A DNA stretch of 64,000 bases from the NCBI GenBank assembly GCA_032027145.1, contig JAVSMP010000001.1:958903-1022902 (forward strand), given 5' to 3'. Source of the stretch: Ignavibacterium sp. (lineage in GTDB: Bacteria; Bacteroidota; Ignavibacteria; Ignavibacteriales; Ignavibacteriaceae). Position numbers and translations under genes: made by a program. The number at the start of each line of letters is the position of its first letter. Within the stretch, counting starts at the first letter, position 1. A model generated the notes under the pieces. That model was not told the origin of the DNA. It made no database searches and saw nothing but the letters and a program-made list of their open reading frames with translations. Below are positions 36,270-45,134 of this stretch, piece by piece.

Positions 36270-36941
36270 TTAATCATCTTTTATTAGATAACCTACACCT
36301 CTTACAGTCTGGATAATTTGTTTTTGAAATCCCTTATCAATTTTGTTTCGTAATTTGTTTATGAAAACATCTATAACATTTGTTTCGGGGTCAAAGTGAA
36401 ATTCATAAATATGTTCTGATAGTCTGGTTCTCGAAATAACCCGGTTTTTGTTTCTCACTAAATACTCCAGAATTGAAAACTCTTTAAGAGTCAGCGGAAT
36501 TTCCACGTTATTTCTAAGTGCTTTATGTGAATGTATATCTAAAATCAAATCACTGACTTTAAGAATATTGTTTTTATCCTGTGAGTTTCTTCTGAGAAGC
36601 GCTCTGATCCTTGCTAATAATTCTTCGAATGAAAATGGTTTGGCAAGATAATCATCTGCACCGGTATCAAGTCCGTTTACTTTGTCTTGAACAGTGTCTC
36701 TTGCAGTTAAAATCAGCACTGGAGTCAAAACTTTTCCATTCCGGATTTCTTTAAGAATTGTAAGCCCATCTTTGTATGGCAGCATCAGGTCAAGGATCAT
36801 TAGGTCATATTCTTCATATAAGGCAAGCCTTAATCCCTCTTTCCCGTCAAATGCAACATCAACAGAATAATATTCTTCCTCTAATCCCTTTTTTATAAAG
36901 GATGCAACTTTCTTTTCATCTTCAACAACAAGTATTTTCAT
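36270..36941 (-). CDS. OmpR-family response regulator
   Basis: 223 residues from MKILVVEDEKK (ATG 36941). An upstream ATG at 36992 would have to be translated through the terminator hairpin at 36954-36986 and is rejected. The receiver has the acidic pocket EDE (7-9), phospho-acceptor Asp51 (LMILDLMLPYKDG), Thr in LILTARD and Lys in YLAKPFSFEELLARI. The C-terminal winged helix (about 125-221) includes LTLKEFSILEYLVRNKNRVISRTRL and VIDVFINKLRNKID. A transcription factor paired with the adjacent kinase. Confidence 0.95.
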   Translation of the reverse strand: MKILVVEDEKKVASFIKKGLEEEYYSVDVAFDGKEGLRLALYEEYDLMILDLMLPYKDGLTILKEIRNGKVLTPVLILTARDTVQDKVNGLDTGADDYLAKPFSFEELLARIRALLRRNSQDKNNILKVSDLILDIHSHKALRNNVEIPLTLKEFSILEYLVRNKNRVISRTRLSEHIYEFHFDPETNVIDVFINKLRNKIDKGFQKQIIQTVRGVGYLIKDD

Positions 36942-36953
36942 ACTTAAAGTTAT

Positions 36954-36986
36954 AAAAAAAAAGAGAGATAATACTCTCCTTTTTTT
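36954..36986 (-). terminator. Terminator between Lys-rich protein and response regulator
   Basis: On the minus strand AAAAAAAGGAGAG-TATTAT-CTCTC is followed by T8, right after the stop of the 37005-37343 gene. It marks the two-component operon as a separate unit. Confidence 0.75.
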
Positions 36987-37004
36987 CATCAATCAATAAG
37001 CCTG

Positions 37005-37343
37005 CTATTTCTTATCGGCTGTCTTAGTATTCTTCTCAGTGTCTGTCTTTTTATTGTTATGCATAACTTTATGTGTTATTTCTTTTTTTTCATTTTCATT
37101 TTTGTTAATTGAGTTATGCTTTAATGTCTTATCTATCTCTTTCGCTTTCTCGGTAGTCTCAGGTTTATTTTGATGTATTTTATTGTGGTCTTGAACTGTT
37201 TTCATTTCAATTTTCTGCTCAGTTTTCTTTACATCTTTTTGATTTGTTTTGTTTGTCTGTTTATTCTGAGCCATTAAAGCAGTGTTTGCCGAAAATGCAA
37301 TTAAAAGAACTGCTACTGCAAGTGAAAAGATACGTGCTTTCAT
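37005..37343 (-). CDS. Exported Lys/Thr/His-rich small protein
   Basis: 112 residues. A clear signal peptide (MKARIFSLAVAVLLIAFSANTALMAQ) with ACAGGAG upstream. The mature ~86 residues are almost entirely charged or polar: about one third Lys, many Thr, Asn, Gln and Glu, and several His (DHNKIHQNK, LKHNSINK, THKVMHNNKK). It is probably disordered in the periplasm. Its place directly upstream of a sensor kinase operon, and the His content, suggest a link to metal or envelope sensing, but that is inference only. No family recognised. Confidence 0.75.
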   Translation of the reverse strand: MKARIFSLAVAVLLIAFSANTALMAQNKQTNKTNQKDVKKTEQKIEMKTVQDHNKIHQNKPETTEKAKEIDKTLKHNSINKNENEKKEITHKVMHNNKKTDTEKNTKTADKK

Positions 37344-37488
37344 TTTTTTATCTCCTGTTTTGTTTAAGATTATTAAATAAATTGTCTAAAGCTTACAGAT
37401 GAAACTTAGTATTCAATTATTAAAGCAATATTAATTCCAGATTAAAAAAAATTAATGTTTAATTATTGCTTATTGTTTTTGCTCAGCA

Positions 37489-37785
37489 TTAAAGGGATAA
37501 GACAAGATTATTTTGGTTATCAGTTGCATCCAAATTAATGATCAGAGAAAAATCCTTTCTTGCTTCTTCAAATTCACCCAGATCTACTTTTATTGTTGCA
37601 CGGTTAAATAATGCTTGTCTGGAAGAAGGATCAATCCTAAGAGCTTTGTTGAAAAAGTTTAAAGCTTCCATAAGTTTTCCCTCATCTGCCTGTTTAACTC
37701 CTGCATAGTTATAGTATTTAACCAGCCTTTTTTGCAGAACAGGATCGCTATGTGCAAAATCTTTAAACTCGGGTAATGATTTCAT
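37489..37785 (-). CDS. Tetratricopeptide repeat protein, short
   Basis: 98 residues. Contains two to three TPR units: VKYYNYAGVKQADEGKLMEALNFFNKALRIDPS, then RQALFNRATIKVDLGEFEEARKDFSLIINLD. The conserved small/aromatic TPR positions are at W/L-G-Y-A-F-A-P. No signal peptide, so it is cytoplasmic. TPRs are protein-interaction scaffolds; the partner is unknown. AAAGGAG lies about 8 bases before the ATG. A stand-alone gene. Confidence 0.82.
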   Translation of the reverse strand: MKSLPEFKDFAHSDPVLQKRLVKYYNYAGVKQADEGKLMEALNFFNKALRIDPSSRQALFNRATIKVDLGEFEEARKDFSLIINLDATDNQNNLVLSL

Positions 37786-37977
37786 CTTAAACTCCTTTCC
37801 TGATTTTCTGATTTAAAGCTACACAGGATTGATTAAGATATAATTAATCTAAGATTAATATCTTTTAATATTAATTATGCAAGTTCTAAGAATTGAAATG
37901 AGGTTAGAGATATTTTATAAAAATTGATTTATCAGATCTAAAACAAAACACAAGGAAATTTTAGTCAGCTGAGAATT

Positions 37978-38370
37978 TTAAATCGTTGGTTTCTCGAAGT
38001 ATTGCGGCGGTATTAATTTTCTGCCTGAATATCCGGCATCTATACTATGATAATAAATTATATCTTCTTCATCACTTCGCCAGCATAAAAATACTTCTTC
38101 TCCATCAATCACTGCTGGAAAATCAATAAGCCCTATCTGAAATCTGGTATCTTTAAAATAGCAGCCGATCTCTTCAAGCTCGGCTAAAAACCCGTTAACA
38201 TCCGAAGCTAATTTATTTATCCTTGTATCATCTTGTAAACCGGATTCAATTTCATCAGCAATTAAACGCATTTCTCTTGTTGCCTGCAATATATCCCTGA
38301 CGATATTCTTAACTAACGGTAATGTTTTTCTCGCCTCGGCAGGAGTAAAATATTTTGTTTCAGTTGTCAT
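37978..38370 (-). CDS. DUF2203 family protein
   Basis: 130 residues, cytoplasmic. The N-terminal helical pair (YFTPAEARKTLPLVKNIVRDIL...LIADEIESGLQ) and the conserved C-terminal GCYFKDTRFQIGLIDFPAVI, then EVFLCWRSDEEDIIYYHSI and AGYSGRKLI, are the DUF2203 signature. Family length is normal. Function unknown throughout the family. It stands alone, divergent from the thioredoxin-like gene. Confidence 0.88.
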   Translation of the reverse strand: MTTETKYFTPAEARKTLPLVKNIVRDILQATREMRLIADEIESGLQDDTRINKLASDVNGFLAELEEIGCYFKDTRFQIGLIDFPAVIDGEEVFLCWRSDEEDIIYYHSIDAGYSGRKLIPPQYFEKPTI

Positions 38371-38496
38371 CTGAATCCTGTGAAAAAGTTTTTGGCAAAG
38401 ATACTATTTTCAAGCAAAAATAAAAGCACCCTGAATAATTATTCCTTTTATATGAGAAGGTATTCACTATCACAATAAAAATACTCAGTTTGATGA

Positions 38497-38504
38497 TAAA
38501 TTTG
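38497..38504 (+). promoter_or_regulatory. Possible -7 promoter element
   Basis: TAAATTTG fits TAnnTTTG, 47 bases before the thioredoxin-like gene start. No convincing -33 element. Confidence 0.28.
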
Positions 38505-38550
38505 CTAAAGATGTTTCAGATTTTTAACAAATATTAATTCAAAAGATAAT

Positions 38551-39150
38551 ATGTCAAAATTCAATCAATCAATTATAAAAAGCTTCATCACTTACGATGA
38601 ATATAAGAAACTATTTAAGAAACAGATTTCTATTGATGATGTTAATTCGCTTTCCGAAACTGATAAGGAGTTTTTTGAATATAGAAAGTTGAATTTTCAA
38701 AGATCATCAAGAGTGGAAAAAACATTTACTCCTTCTGATGAAACTAAAAAATGTTTTTTGTCTTTGACTAATAATCAAAGATGGTTTGTAATTACAGAAA
38801 GCTGGTGCGGAGATTCTGCTCAAAGTCTGCCAGTAATTGCAAGTCTGGCGCAGCTTTCCGATAAAATAGAATTCAATATCGTATTAAGGGATTCAAATCC
38901 TGAATTTATGAATCTATACCTGACAAATGGAGGAAAAAGTATTCCTAAATTAGTTGTGTTTGATAATGAATGGCGTGAGCTATTTAATTGGGGTCCGAGA
39001 CCTGAGAAAACACAAGCGTTGTTCAATAAATTAAAAGAACAAGGAATAAGCAAAACAGATATCATTGCTAACATTCAGTTGTCGTATGCCAAAGACCGTG
39101 GGAAAGAAGTTGAACGGGAGATTACTAATCTTATACAAATGGTCAGCTAA
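38551..39150 (+). CDS. Thioredoxin-fold protein with CxxS site
   Basis: 199 residues, no signal peptide. The active-site region reads ITESWCGDSAQSLPVIASLA (Cys86, Ser89), so only the first cysteine of a thioredoxin pair remains. The strand after it, IEFNIVLRDSNPEFMNLYLT, and the cis-Pro region GGKSIPKLVVFDNEWRELFNWGPRP fit the Thioredoxin_9-like family. The N-terminal ~65 residues are an added helical segment usual for this family. With one Cys it may form mixed disulphides or act as a bacilliredoxin-like or binding protein rather than a dithiol oxidoreductase. Confidence 0.82.
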   Translation: MSKFNQSIIKSFITYDEYKKLFKKQISIDDVNSLSETDKEFFEYRKLNFQRSSRVEKTFTPSDETKKCFLSLTNNQRWFVITESWCGDSAQSLPVIASLAQLSDKIEFNIVLRDSNPEFMNLYLTNGGKSIPKLVVFDNEWRELFNWGPRPEKTQALFNKLKEQGISKTDIIANIQLSYAKDRGKEVEREITNLIQMVS

Positions 39151-39358
39151 CATTTGGCAAATAACAATATTTTAATAACAGTGTTTTATATTAAAAAAAC
39201 TCCCGCCAAAAACTTAATACTCAACTGAAATATTGCTAATTTTGATCAGTAAAAAATAACTACTGTAATTTTCGTGTTTATAGTAATTATTAGTCGTTTA
39301 TTGTTTAGTAATATTATTTGAAAAGTTAACTAATTTCTACACTAACTCAGGATTTGTT

Positions 39359-41701
39359 ATGAAAAAAGTTATTCAACTGTTTTTTGTTATTTCTCTATTT
39401 ACTCAAATCAATTTATTCAGCCAAAGCCCTGTGATACAACAGATAGTCAATTCAGTAAATCAGGATTCAATTATACATTTTGTTAAAGAGCTGACAGGTG
39501 TTGTTCCGACAATGATAAACGATTCTTCACAAACAATTCTTTCCAGACATAAAAATCAGCCAGGCAATGCGCTGGCAGAGAATTATATAAGACAAAAACT
39601 GCAGTATTACGGATTGACAACAACTATTCAGTCATTCAGCACCACTGGAAAAAATGTAATAGGTACTAAAACAGGAACAGAGTTTCCTAATAAAAAATTT
39701 ATTATCTGTGCGCATTATGACGATATGCCAAGTGGACTAATTGCACCCGGAGCTGATGATAACGGAAGCGGTACTGCAGCGGTTATTGAAGCAGCAAGAA
39801 TTTTATCACAGTATTCTTTCCCTTATACAGTAATTTTCGCTTTATGGGATGAAGAGGAACAGGGGCTGATTGGAAGTGAACATTATGCTAATCTTGCCCA
39901 GACAAATAATGATTCTATTATTGGTGTTATCAATATGGATATGATTGCTTTTGATAGTAATAATGATGGAAATGCCGATGTTCACACAAGTTCTGTTGCT
40001 AATACAAATGAGTTAAAAGACAATATGCTTGAAGTTAATTTAGCTTATGGAATTAATCTTGATCTTGATGTTGTACCTACAGAACCCTACAGCGATCATC
40101 AGTCCTTTTTAGATCACGGTTATGGTGCTATTCTCTTAATAGAAGATGATAATGATTTTCATACTCAGTATCATACAGTAAATGATAATCTCTCTTACTA
40201 TAACCAGCCATATTATATTAAAATGGCTAAGCTGGCAATAGGTACGTTTGCTACATTAGCACTAAATCTTGATGTTAAAATTATGCATACACCAATTGCT
40301 TCTAGAACGGTTTCAGAACCAATTACAACAACTGCATTTGTATCATCAGGCTTACAGATAGGTACAGGCAATCTTGCACCGAGGTTATATTACAGAACCA
40401 AACAATCAGGCGGAATTTATGGCAGCTTTACATCAGTAAGCGGTACACCGGCTGAAAGCGGTAATTATACGTTTACTATTCCGGCTCTTCCGCTTGGCAC
40501 TGCGTGTCAATATTATATTGCAGTACAAGATGCAAACTCAACCATTGTTAAAACTTTACCTGTTGGAGGCAGCGGTTATAATCCTCCGGGCAGTACACCA
40601 CCGCCAACTTTTTATCAATTCTTTGTAGCACCATTAAATGTTGCATTGTATGATGAGGCAAATAATATAACTAACTGGACATCAACCGGAGGCTGGAACA
40701 CAACAACTGCAAAATATGTTTCTCCGCCAACGTCTTTTACAGATTCACCCGGTTCAAATTATCCTGCAAATGCAAATGCAAGTCTCAGATATAATAATCA
40801 AATTCAATTAACCAATGCACTTGGTGCAGTTTTAGAGTTTGATACACAATGGGATATTGAAGATGACTGGGATTATGGTCAGGTTCAAATATCTACAAAT
40901 AATGGTACTAACTGGATTGCTTTGACGGGGCAATATACAAATCCGGGAACTGGTAGTTTTCAACCCCCCGGAGGGCCGGTTTACGATGGAGCACAATTAT
41001 CGTGGGTTCATGAAACAATAGATATTTCAAACTATTCTGAGCAGCAGATTACAATAAGATTTTATTTCAGGTCTGATTATGCTATTCAGAAGGATGGGTG
41101 GTACGTTGACAATATAAAGATCTCAGTGTACAATGGTATTATACCAGTCGAATTAGTTTCTTTTTCAAGCTCGATAATTAATAACACAATTTGTTTGAAT
41201 TGGATAACCGCAACAGAATTAAACAACTCTGGTTTTGATGTTGAGAAATCCACAGATAATGTTAATTGGAATAATATAGGATTTGTTAAAGGAAACGGAA
41301 CCTCAACAGAAGTACATAATTATAATTTTGCCGATGAAACTCCTTTTGTAGGAACATCTTATTACAGATTAAAACAAGTAGATTTTGACGGAACTTCAGA
41401 ATACTCAAATACAATTGAAGTTGTTTACGGTGTTGTTTCTGATTTTGCACTTGAACAGAACTATCCTAATCCTTTTAATCCTATAACTAACATTAGTTAC
41501 AGTATTAAAGATGCAGGTTTAGTTAACATCAAGATTTATGATATTATTGGAAATGAAGTTGCGACATTAGTTAACGAAGAAAAAACTCCAGGAAATTATG
41601 AAGTTACATTTGATGCTTCGGCTCTATCAAGTGGAGTTTATTTATATACAATAAAAGCAGGTAGTTTTGTTCAGTCACGCAAGATGTTGCTGATGAAATA
41701 A
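39359..41701 (+). CDS. M28-family metallopeptidase, secreted by T9SS
   Basis: 780 residues. Signal peptide 1-21. The M28 peptidase domain (about 25-305) holds the co-catalytic zinc ligands His119 (CAHYDD), Asp133 (GADDNGSG), Glu165/166 (WDEEEQG), Asp194 (NMDMIAFD) and a late His in DNDFHTQYHT. A beta-sandwich region (305-600), including an LEFDTQWDIEDDWDYGQVQI jelly-roll-like domain, is followed by PVELVSFSSSIINN and the sorting tail from about residue 700. Likely an aminopeptidase acting outside the cell. Its tail DNA is the start of the right-hand constant block array. Confidence 0.92.
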   Translation: MKKVIQLFFVISLFTQINLFSQSPVIQQIVNSVNQDSIIHFVKELTGVVPTMINDSSQTILSRHKNQPGNALAENYIRQKLQYYGLTTTIQSFSTTGKNVIGTKTGTEFPNKKFIICAHYDDMPSGLIAPGADDNGSGTAAVIEAARILSQYSFPYTVIFALWDEEEQGLIGSEHYANLAQTNNDSIIGVINMDMIAFDSNNDGNADVHTSSVANTNELKDNMLEVNLAYGINLDLDVVPTEPYSDHQSFLDHGYGAILLIEDDNDFHTQYHTVNDNLSYYNQPYYIKMAKLAIGTFATLALNLDVKIMHTPIASRTVSEPITTTAFVSSGLQIGTGNLAPRLYYRTKQSGGIYGSFTSVSGTPAESGNYTFTIPALPLGTACQYYIAVQDANSTIVKTLPVGGSGYNPPGSTPPPTFYQFFVAPLNVALYDEANNITNWTSTGGWNTTTAKYVSPPTSFTDSPGSNYPANANASLRYNNQIQLTNALGAVLEFDTQWDIEDDWDYGQVQISTNNGTNWIALTGQYTNPGTGSFQPPGGPVYDGAQLSWVHETIDISNYSEQQITIRFYFRSDYAIQKDGWYVDNIKISVYNGIIPVELVSFSSSIINNTICLNWITATELNNSGFDVEKSTDNVNWNNIGFVKGNGTSTEVHNYNFADETPFVGTSYYRLKQVDFDGTSEYSNTIEVVYGVVSDFALEQNYPNPFNPITNISYSIKDAGLVNIKIYDIIGNEVATLVNEEKTPGNYEVTFDASALSSGVYLYTIKAGSFVQSRKMLLMK

Positions 41702-41736
41702 ATACGAAAAAAGAAAGACGCAAGAAGTTAGACGTT

Positions 41737-41764
41737 AAAAGGCACGAGAAATCGTGCCTTTATT
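41737..41764 (+). terminator. Terminator with GAAA loop, copy 1
   Basis: AAAAGGCACGA-GAAA-TCGTGCCTTT with TTATT following, 36 bases past the M28 peptidase stop. Repeated at 44851 and 47960. Confidence 0.8.
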
Positions 41765-41863
41765 ATTTACTGCAGTAAATTTTTATCTCTTTGTTGAAAC
41801 ATAATATCTCCTTACTTACGTTTGGGTAGAATTATTCGGGATTTAATTTAAATCGAGGCTTGT

Positions 41864-42019
41864 ATGGGAAACTTTGACACGATATTTAGCTCACTCTCTG
41901 AAAACTCACGCTCTGTTGGAGGAATAAGTTTTATGCTTTTATCCTATACTCTAATCTTACATTTCATTTACAATTTAAATCACTTAATAAATTATCTTAA
42001 AGTTTTGAAGGGGAATTAG
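41864..42019 (+). CDS. Small ORF (51 codons) ahead of the array lipoprotein, copy 1
   Basis: ATG-initiated frame MGNFDTIFSSLSENSRSVGG..., then a hydrophobic run (FMLLSYTLILHFIYNLNHLINYL), ending in TAG one base before the lipoprotein ATG, so that its last codons contain the GGGG ribosome binding site. It is present in all three constant blocks, but these are recent duplicates and conservation there proves nothing about coding. No good ribosome binding site of its own. Could be a coupled leader peptide. Confidence 0.25.
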   Translation: MGNFDTIFSSLSENSRSVGGISFMLLSYTLILHFIYNLNHLINYLKVLKGN

Positions 42020-42020
42020 A

Positions 42021-43070
42021 ATGAAAAAACACAAGCTAATATTTTTATTAATTCTTGTTTCAATTTTTTTACTAATTACAAACTGCAACTCTACTGAACC
42101 ACCCGATGATGAACTTAAACCCGGAAGACGTGATTATGCTTGGACTGTGGATACTTTATTGCCACCGGAATCTCATAGAACTGTGCCGTTTTTTATTTCA
42201 AACTTATGGGGCAGTTCACCTAATGATATGTGGGCAATTTGTCAAGGAGCTTCTCCGCTCATTTTATTGTGGCATTATGATGGAGCAAAGTGGTCGCTTT
42301 ATCCACAACAGCTTGGCAGAGATCTTTTGGGTATTTATGGTTTTGCACAAAATGATATTTGGATTGGCGATGCTGAGAATTCAATCTGGCATTTCAATGG
42401 AAGTATCTGGTCTAAGGCTAAAAGTTTATCTTCTACCGGCTTTGATAGAGTTGGGGTAGAATGTATCTATGGTATTTCTCCAAACAATATTTATGCAGTT
42501 GGAGGTGCAGATCAATTTAATGGGGGCACTGAGTATAAAGGTGTTTTATTGCATTATGATGGAAGTGATTGGAAATTTATTGACATTCCAAATATCAGAG
42601 CTGCATTTTATAATGTAGTTAGGAATATTTTTACAAATGAGTTGGTTATCTATGGATTTAATAGCGATGTGGGGTTTCTTGATAAGCTATTTGTTTATGA
42701 CGGTAAGAATTTTAAAGAAATATATTCCGAGTACAATGAACCTGGACTAAACGAAATGAATGGGGAAGTTTATGTTACTTTAGACGGGAAGATATATAAA
42801 TTTAACAATGGACAATTAGATTTCTGGAAAGATTTTCCTGGAACATCTTTCTTAAATTTTAAAAGCGGAAGAAATGAGAAGGATTTTTTTGGAACAAGTA
42901 TAGAAGGATTGTTACACTTCAATGGTTCTGATCTGCAAGCTATTTATAAAACCTATCCGAAAAATATCGAGTTATATCGAGTATTTATTTTAGAAAATGA
43001 TATTTTTATTTCTGCTTTTGAACCCGATACTCAATTAAAGTTTATAATAAGAGGAAAATTAAAAAACTAA
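42021..43070 (+). CDS. Array lipoprotein A (beta-propeller)
   Basis: 349 residues. The lipobox LLITNC (Cys22) and a conserved segment up to PGRRDYAWTVDTL come from the constant block. The variable body is a propeller of short blades with H-Y/F-D/N-G-x-x-W turns: LWHYDGAKWSLY, IWHFNGSIWSKA and LLHYDGSDWKFI, with I-W/Y-A-I/V-G strands between (SPNDMWAICQG, SPNNIYAVGG). Intact, unlike copy C. Probably surface-exposed; ligand unknown. AAGGGGAA lies just before the ATG. Confidence 0.85.
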   Translation: MKKHKLIFLLILVSIFLLITNCNSTEPPDDELKPGRRDYAWTVDTLLPPESHRTVPFFISNLWGSSPNDMWAICQGASPLILLWHYDGAKWSLYPQQLGRDLLGIYGFAQNDIWIGDAENSIWHFNGSIWSKAKSLSSTGFDRVGVECIYGISPNNIYAVGGADQFNGGTEYKGVLLHYDGSDWKFIDIPNIRAAFYNVVRNIFTNELVIYGFNSDVGFLDKLFVYDGKNFKEIYSEYNEPGLNEMNGEVYVTLDGKIYKFNNGQLDFWKDFPGTSFLNFKSGRNEKDFFGTSIEGLLHFNGSDLQAIYKTYPKNIELYRVFILENDIFISAFEPDTQLKFIIRGKLKN

Positions 43071-43111
43071 TTATAGGAGATAAGGGAGAATTTATATACT
43101 ATAACAAAAAA

Positions 43112-43198
43112 GGAACGGTGCGGCAACACCGTTCCCGAATGTAAATAAATATAGGCTGCTCACCTATTGGGAATAATTTATTCCTATTTTATTTACAT
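43112..43198 (+). ncRNA. Structured RNA candidate, copy 1 (in leader of T9SS gene)
   Basis: Hairpin H1 GGAACGGTG-CGGCAA-CACCGTTCC (43112-43135). Then an 11-bp closing stem P1, ATGTAAATAAA (43139-43149) with TTTATTTACAT (43188-43198). Inside P1 are hairpin ATAGG-CTGCTCA-CCTAT (43151-43167) and hairpin GGAATA/TATTCC (43170-43184). It starts 41 bases after lipoprotein A and ends 45 bases before the next start. It shares layout and loops with 46203-46291, with compensatory pair changes. Confidence 0.6.
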
Positions 43199-43243
43199 CG
43201 AAAACTTAACTAATTGCCAGTTAAAAAAAATGAAAGATTAACA

Positions 43244-44815
43244 ATGAAAAAACTGCATTTTTTATTTCTTGCATTAATTTTACTTATATCTTATTCAATT
43301 AATGCTCAACACATTCACTTTACAAGCCCAACAAATGGGCAAGTAAAGACAGGCTCTGGAACTGGTTCTACAGAATCTACAATACCAGTTAATTTAACCT
43401 ATTATTTTCAAACCTCGGGCAATCCTAACTTAATTGGTTATTACATTAAGTTATTTCCACATCCTTATGGAAATCAGCAATCAAACCAGGGAGACGGTAT
43501 TGCACAATGGTGGTACATTCCTGCCGGAACCTACACCTGGCGCATTGAATTATGGGAAACATATGTCAACCAAGGCTCTTCAAAGAAAGCTGAACAGACA
43601 ATTACTTTTTATGTCAAAAACAATCTATTGTCAGTAAATAATTTTGGTGCTGGTGCAATTAATGTAGATGGACAACAACAAACCCACGGTTATACAACTC
43701 CAAAACTGACTGGTGAAATTTTGCAAGTTGAAGCCATTGATCAAATTTTTAATAATACAAATTATCTTTGGAATCAAAGTGGGATTAACAATAGTGTTTG
43801 GCAAAGAAAAGGGAAAAGTGATCCTGGGTTTTCAAATATTTACAATGCAACAACGAGAAGTTATAATTATACTGTTGCCTCAAATGACAATGGAGCACAA
43901 ATTCAAGCCGCAATGCGTAAAATCGTAAAACCAAATTTTCAAAACAGTTTTGTAAGTTTAGGTAATGGCGGCGTAATAACGGTTAACAACATCCAATATA
44001 ATTCTCCTACCTCTACGTTTGATGTTGTAGAGTTAAATCCAATTACTGCACAGGCAATTGGCGGACTAATTTTAAACGCAATTTATTATTCATTTGATCA
44101 TTGGAGTGACGGCAGTACTTCGGCATATAAAACATTTAATCCGGGCAGCACTACAACTTATACTGAATATTATTAAGGCAAACCTTCTCGTTATGATCTT
44201 AATTTAGGTTATAACTTAAGCCTGCATACAAGTACAGTTGTTGGTGAGCCAATTACTTTATACTGGAATGAACATCCAAACACTAACGTTACCAAATATC
44301 AAATTTGGAGAAAAGAAAAATACAATGGCGTTACCAGCGATCCTCATTTGCTTGCTACTGTTAATCGGGGAACTACATCGTTTACTGATGATGATTTTTA
44401 TTACACCACTATTAAGAATCAGTATATGCTTTATTATGATGTTAGACCTTATTATATAGTAGAAAACTCTTACGCCGATGCACTGTGGATGCCTGTGTTT
44501 GCAGAATATCCATTTTACAAAACAACAGATTCCACTTTAATATTATCATCCGGCTATGATAATTTTATTTCAAATTATCCTAATCCTTTTAATCCTATAA
44601 CTAACATTAGTTACAGTATTAAAGATGCAGGTTTAGTTAACATCAAGGTTTTTGACTTACTTGGACAGCAAGTTGCTGAATTAGTCAATGAAGAAAAAGA
44701 AGCTGGTTACTACTCTATTACTTTTGATGCTTCAAAACTTCCATCAGGTATTTATTTATATACTATTAACTCTAGAAGCTTTATACAAACCCGTAAGATG
44801 TTGCTGATTAAATAA
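43244..44815 (+). pseudogene. T9SS-tail secreted protein, broken by one in-frame TAA
   Basis: ATG at 43244 starts MKKLHFLFLALILLISYSINAQ, a good signal peptide. The frame stops at TAA 44174-44176, but the same frame is open beyond it to 44815, ending in the sorting tail. The intact paralogue (46338-47924) has AAA at that codon (TATTATAAAGGC versus TATTATTAAGGC), so one substitution created the stop. The N-terminal third differs from the paralogue. From about codon 228 (KPNFQNSFVSLGNGG) it lies in the constant block and is nearly identical. The truncated product (310 residues) lacks the secretion tail. Confidence 0.85.
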
Positions 44816-44850
44816 ATACGAAAAAAGAAAGACGCAAGAAGTTAAACGTT

Positions 44851-44878
44851 AAAAGGCACGAGAAATCGTGCCTTTATT
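44851..44878 (+). terminator. Terminator with GAAA loop, copy 2
   Basis: Same GGCACGA-GAAA-TCGTGCC hairpin as at 41737, 40 bases past the T9SS gene end. Confidence 0.8.
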
Positions 44879-44977
44879 ATTTACTGCAGTAAATTTTTAT
44901 CTCTTTGTTGAAACATAATATCTCCTTACTTACGTTTGGGTAGAATTATTCGGGATTTAATTTAAATCGAGGCTTGT

Positions 44978-45133
44978 ATGGGAAACTTTGACACGATATT
45001 TAGCTCACTCTCTGAAAACTCACGCTCTGTTGGAGGAATAAGTTTTATGCTTTTATCCTATACTCTAATCTTACATTTCATTTACAATTTAAATCACTTA
45101 ATAAATTATCTTAAAGTTTTGAAGGGGAATTAG
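44978..45133 (+). CDS. Small ORF ahead of the array lipoprotein, copy 2
   Basis: Identical copy of the 51-codon frame described at 41864-42019, ending one base before the start of lipoprotein B. Same doubts apply. Confidence 0.22.
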   Translation: MGNFDTIFSSLSENSRSVGGISFMLLSYTLILHFIYNLNHLINYLKVLKGN

Positions 45134-45134
45134 A

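Larger units (their letters stand above)
41462..42138 (+). repeat. Constant block R1
   Basis: Matches 44576-45252 and 47685-48361 at offsets of 3114 and 6223. The first 65 bases (tail start) and everything from about 41685 onward (tail end, terminator, intergenic, lipoprotein signal peptide and first ~39 codons) are nearly identical. The middle of the sorting tail (41528-41684) has diverged. Confidence 0.85.

Noticed and set aside
36942-36992. Longer response-regulator start (MMKKRRVLSL)
   Set aside because: It overlaps the terminator hairpin of the upstream gene, and the receiver domain begins at MKILVVEDE.
43112-43135. Simple terminator of lipoprotein A
   Set aside because: No T-tract follows the hairpin, and it is part of a larger fold shared with 46203-46291; a terminator role is not excluded but does not explain the rest.
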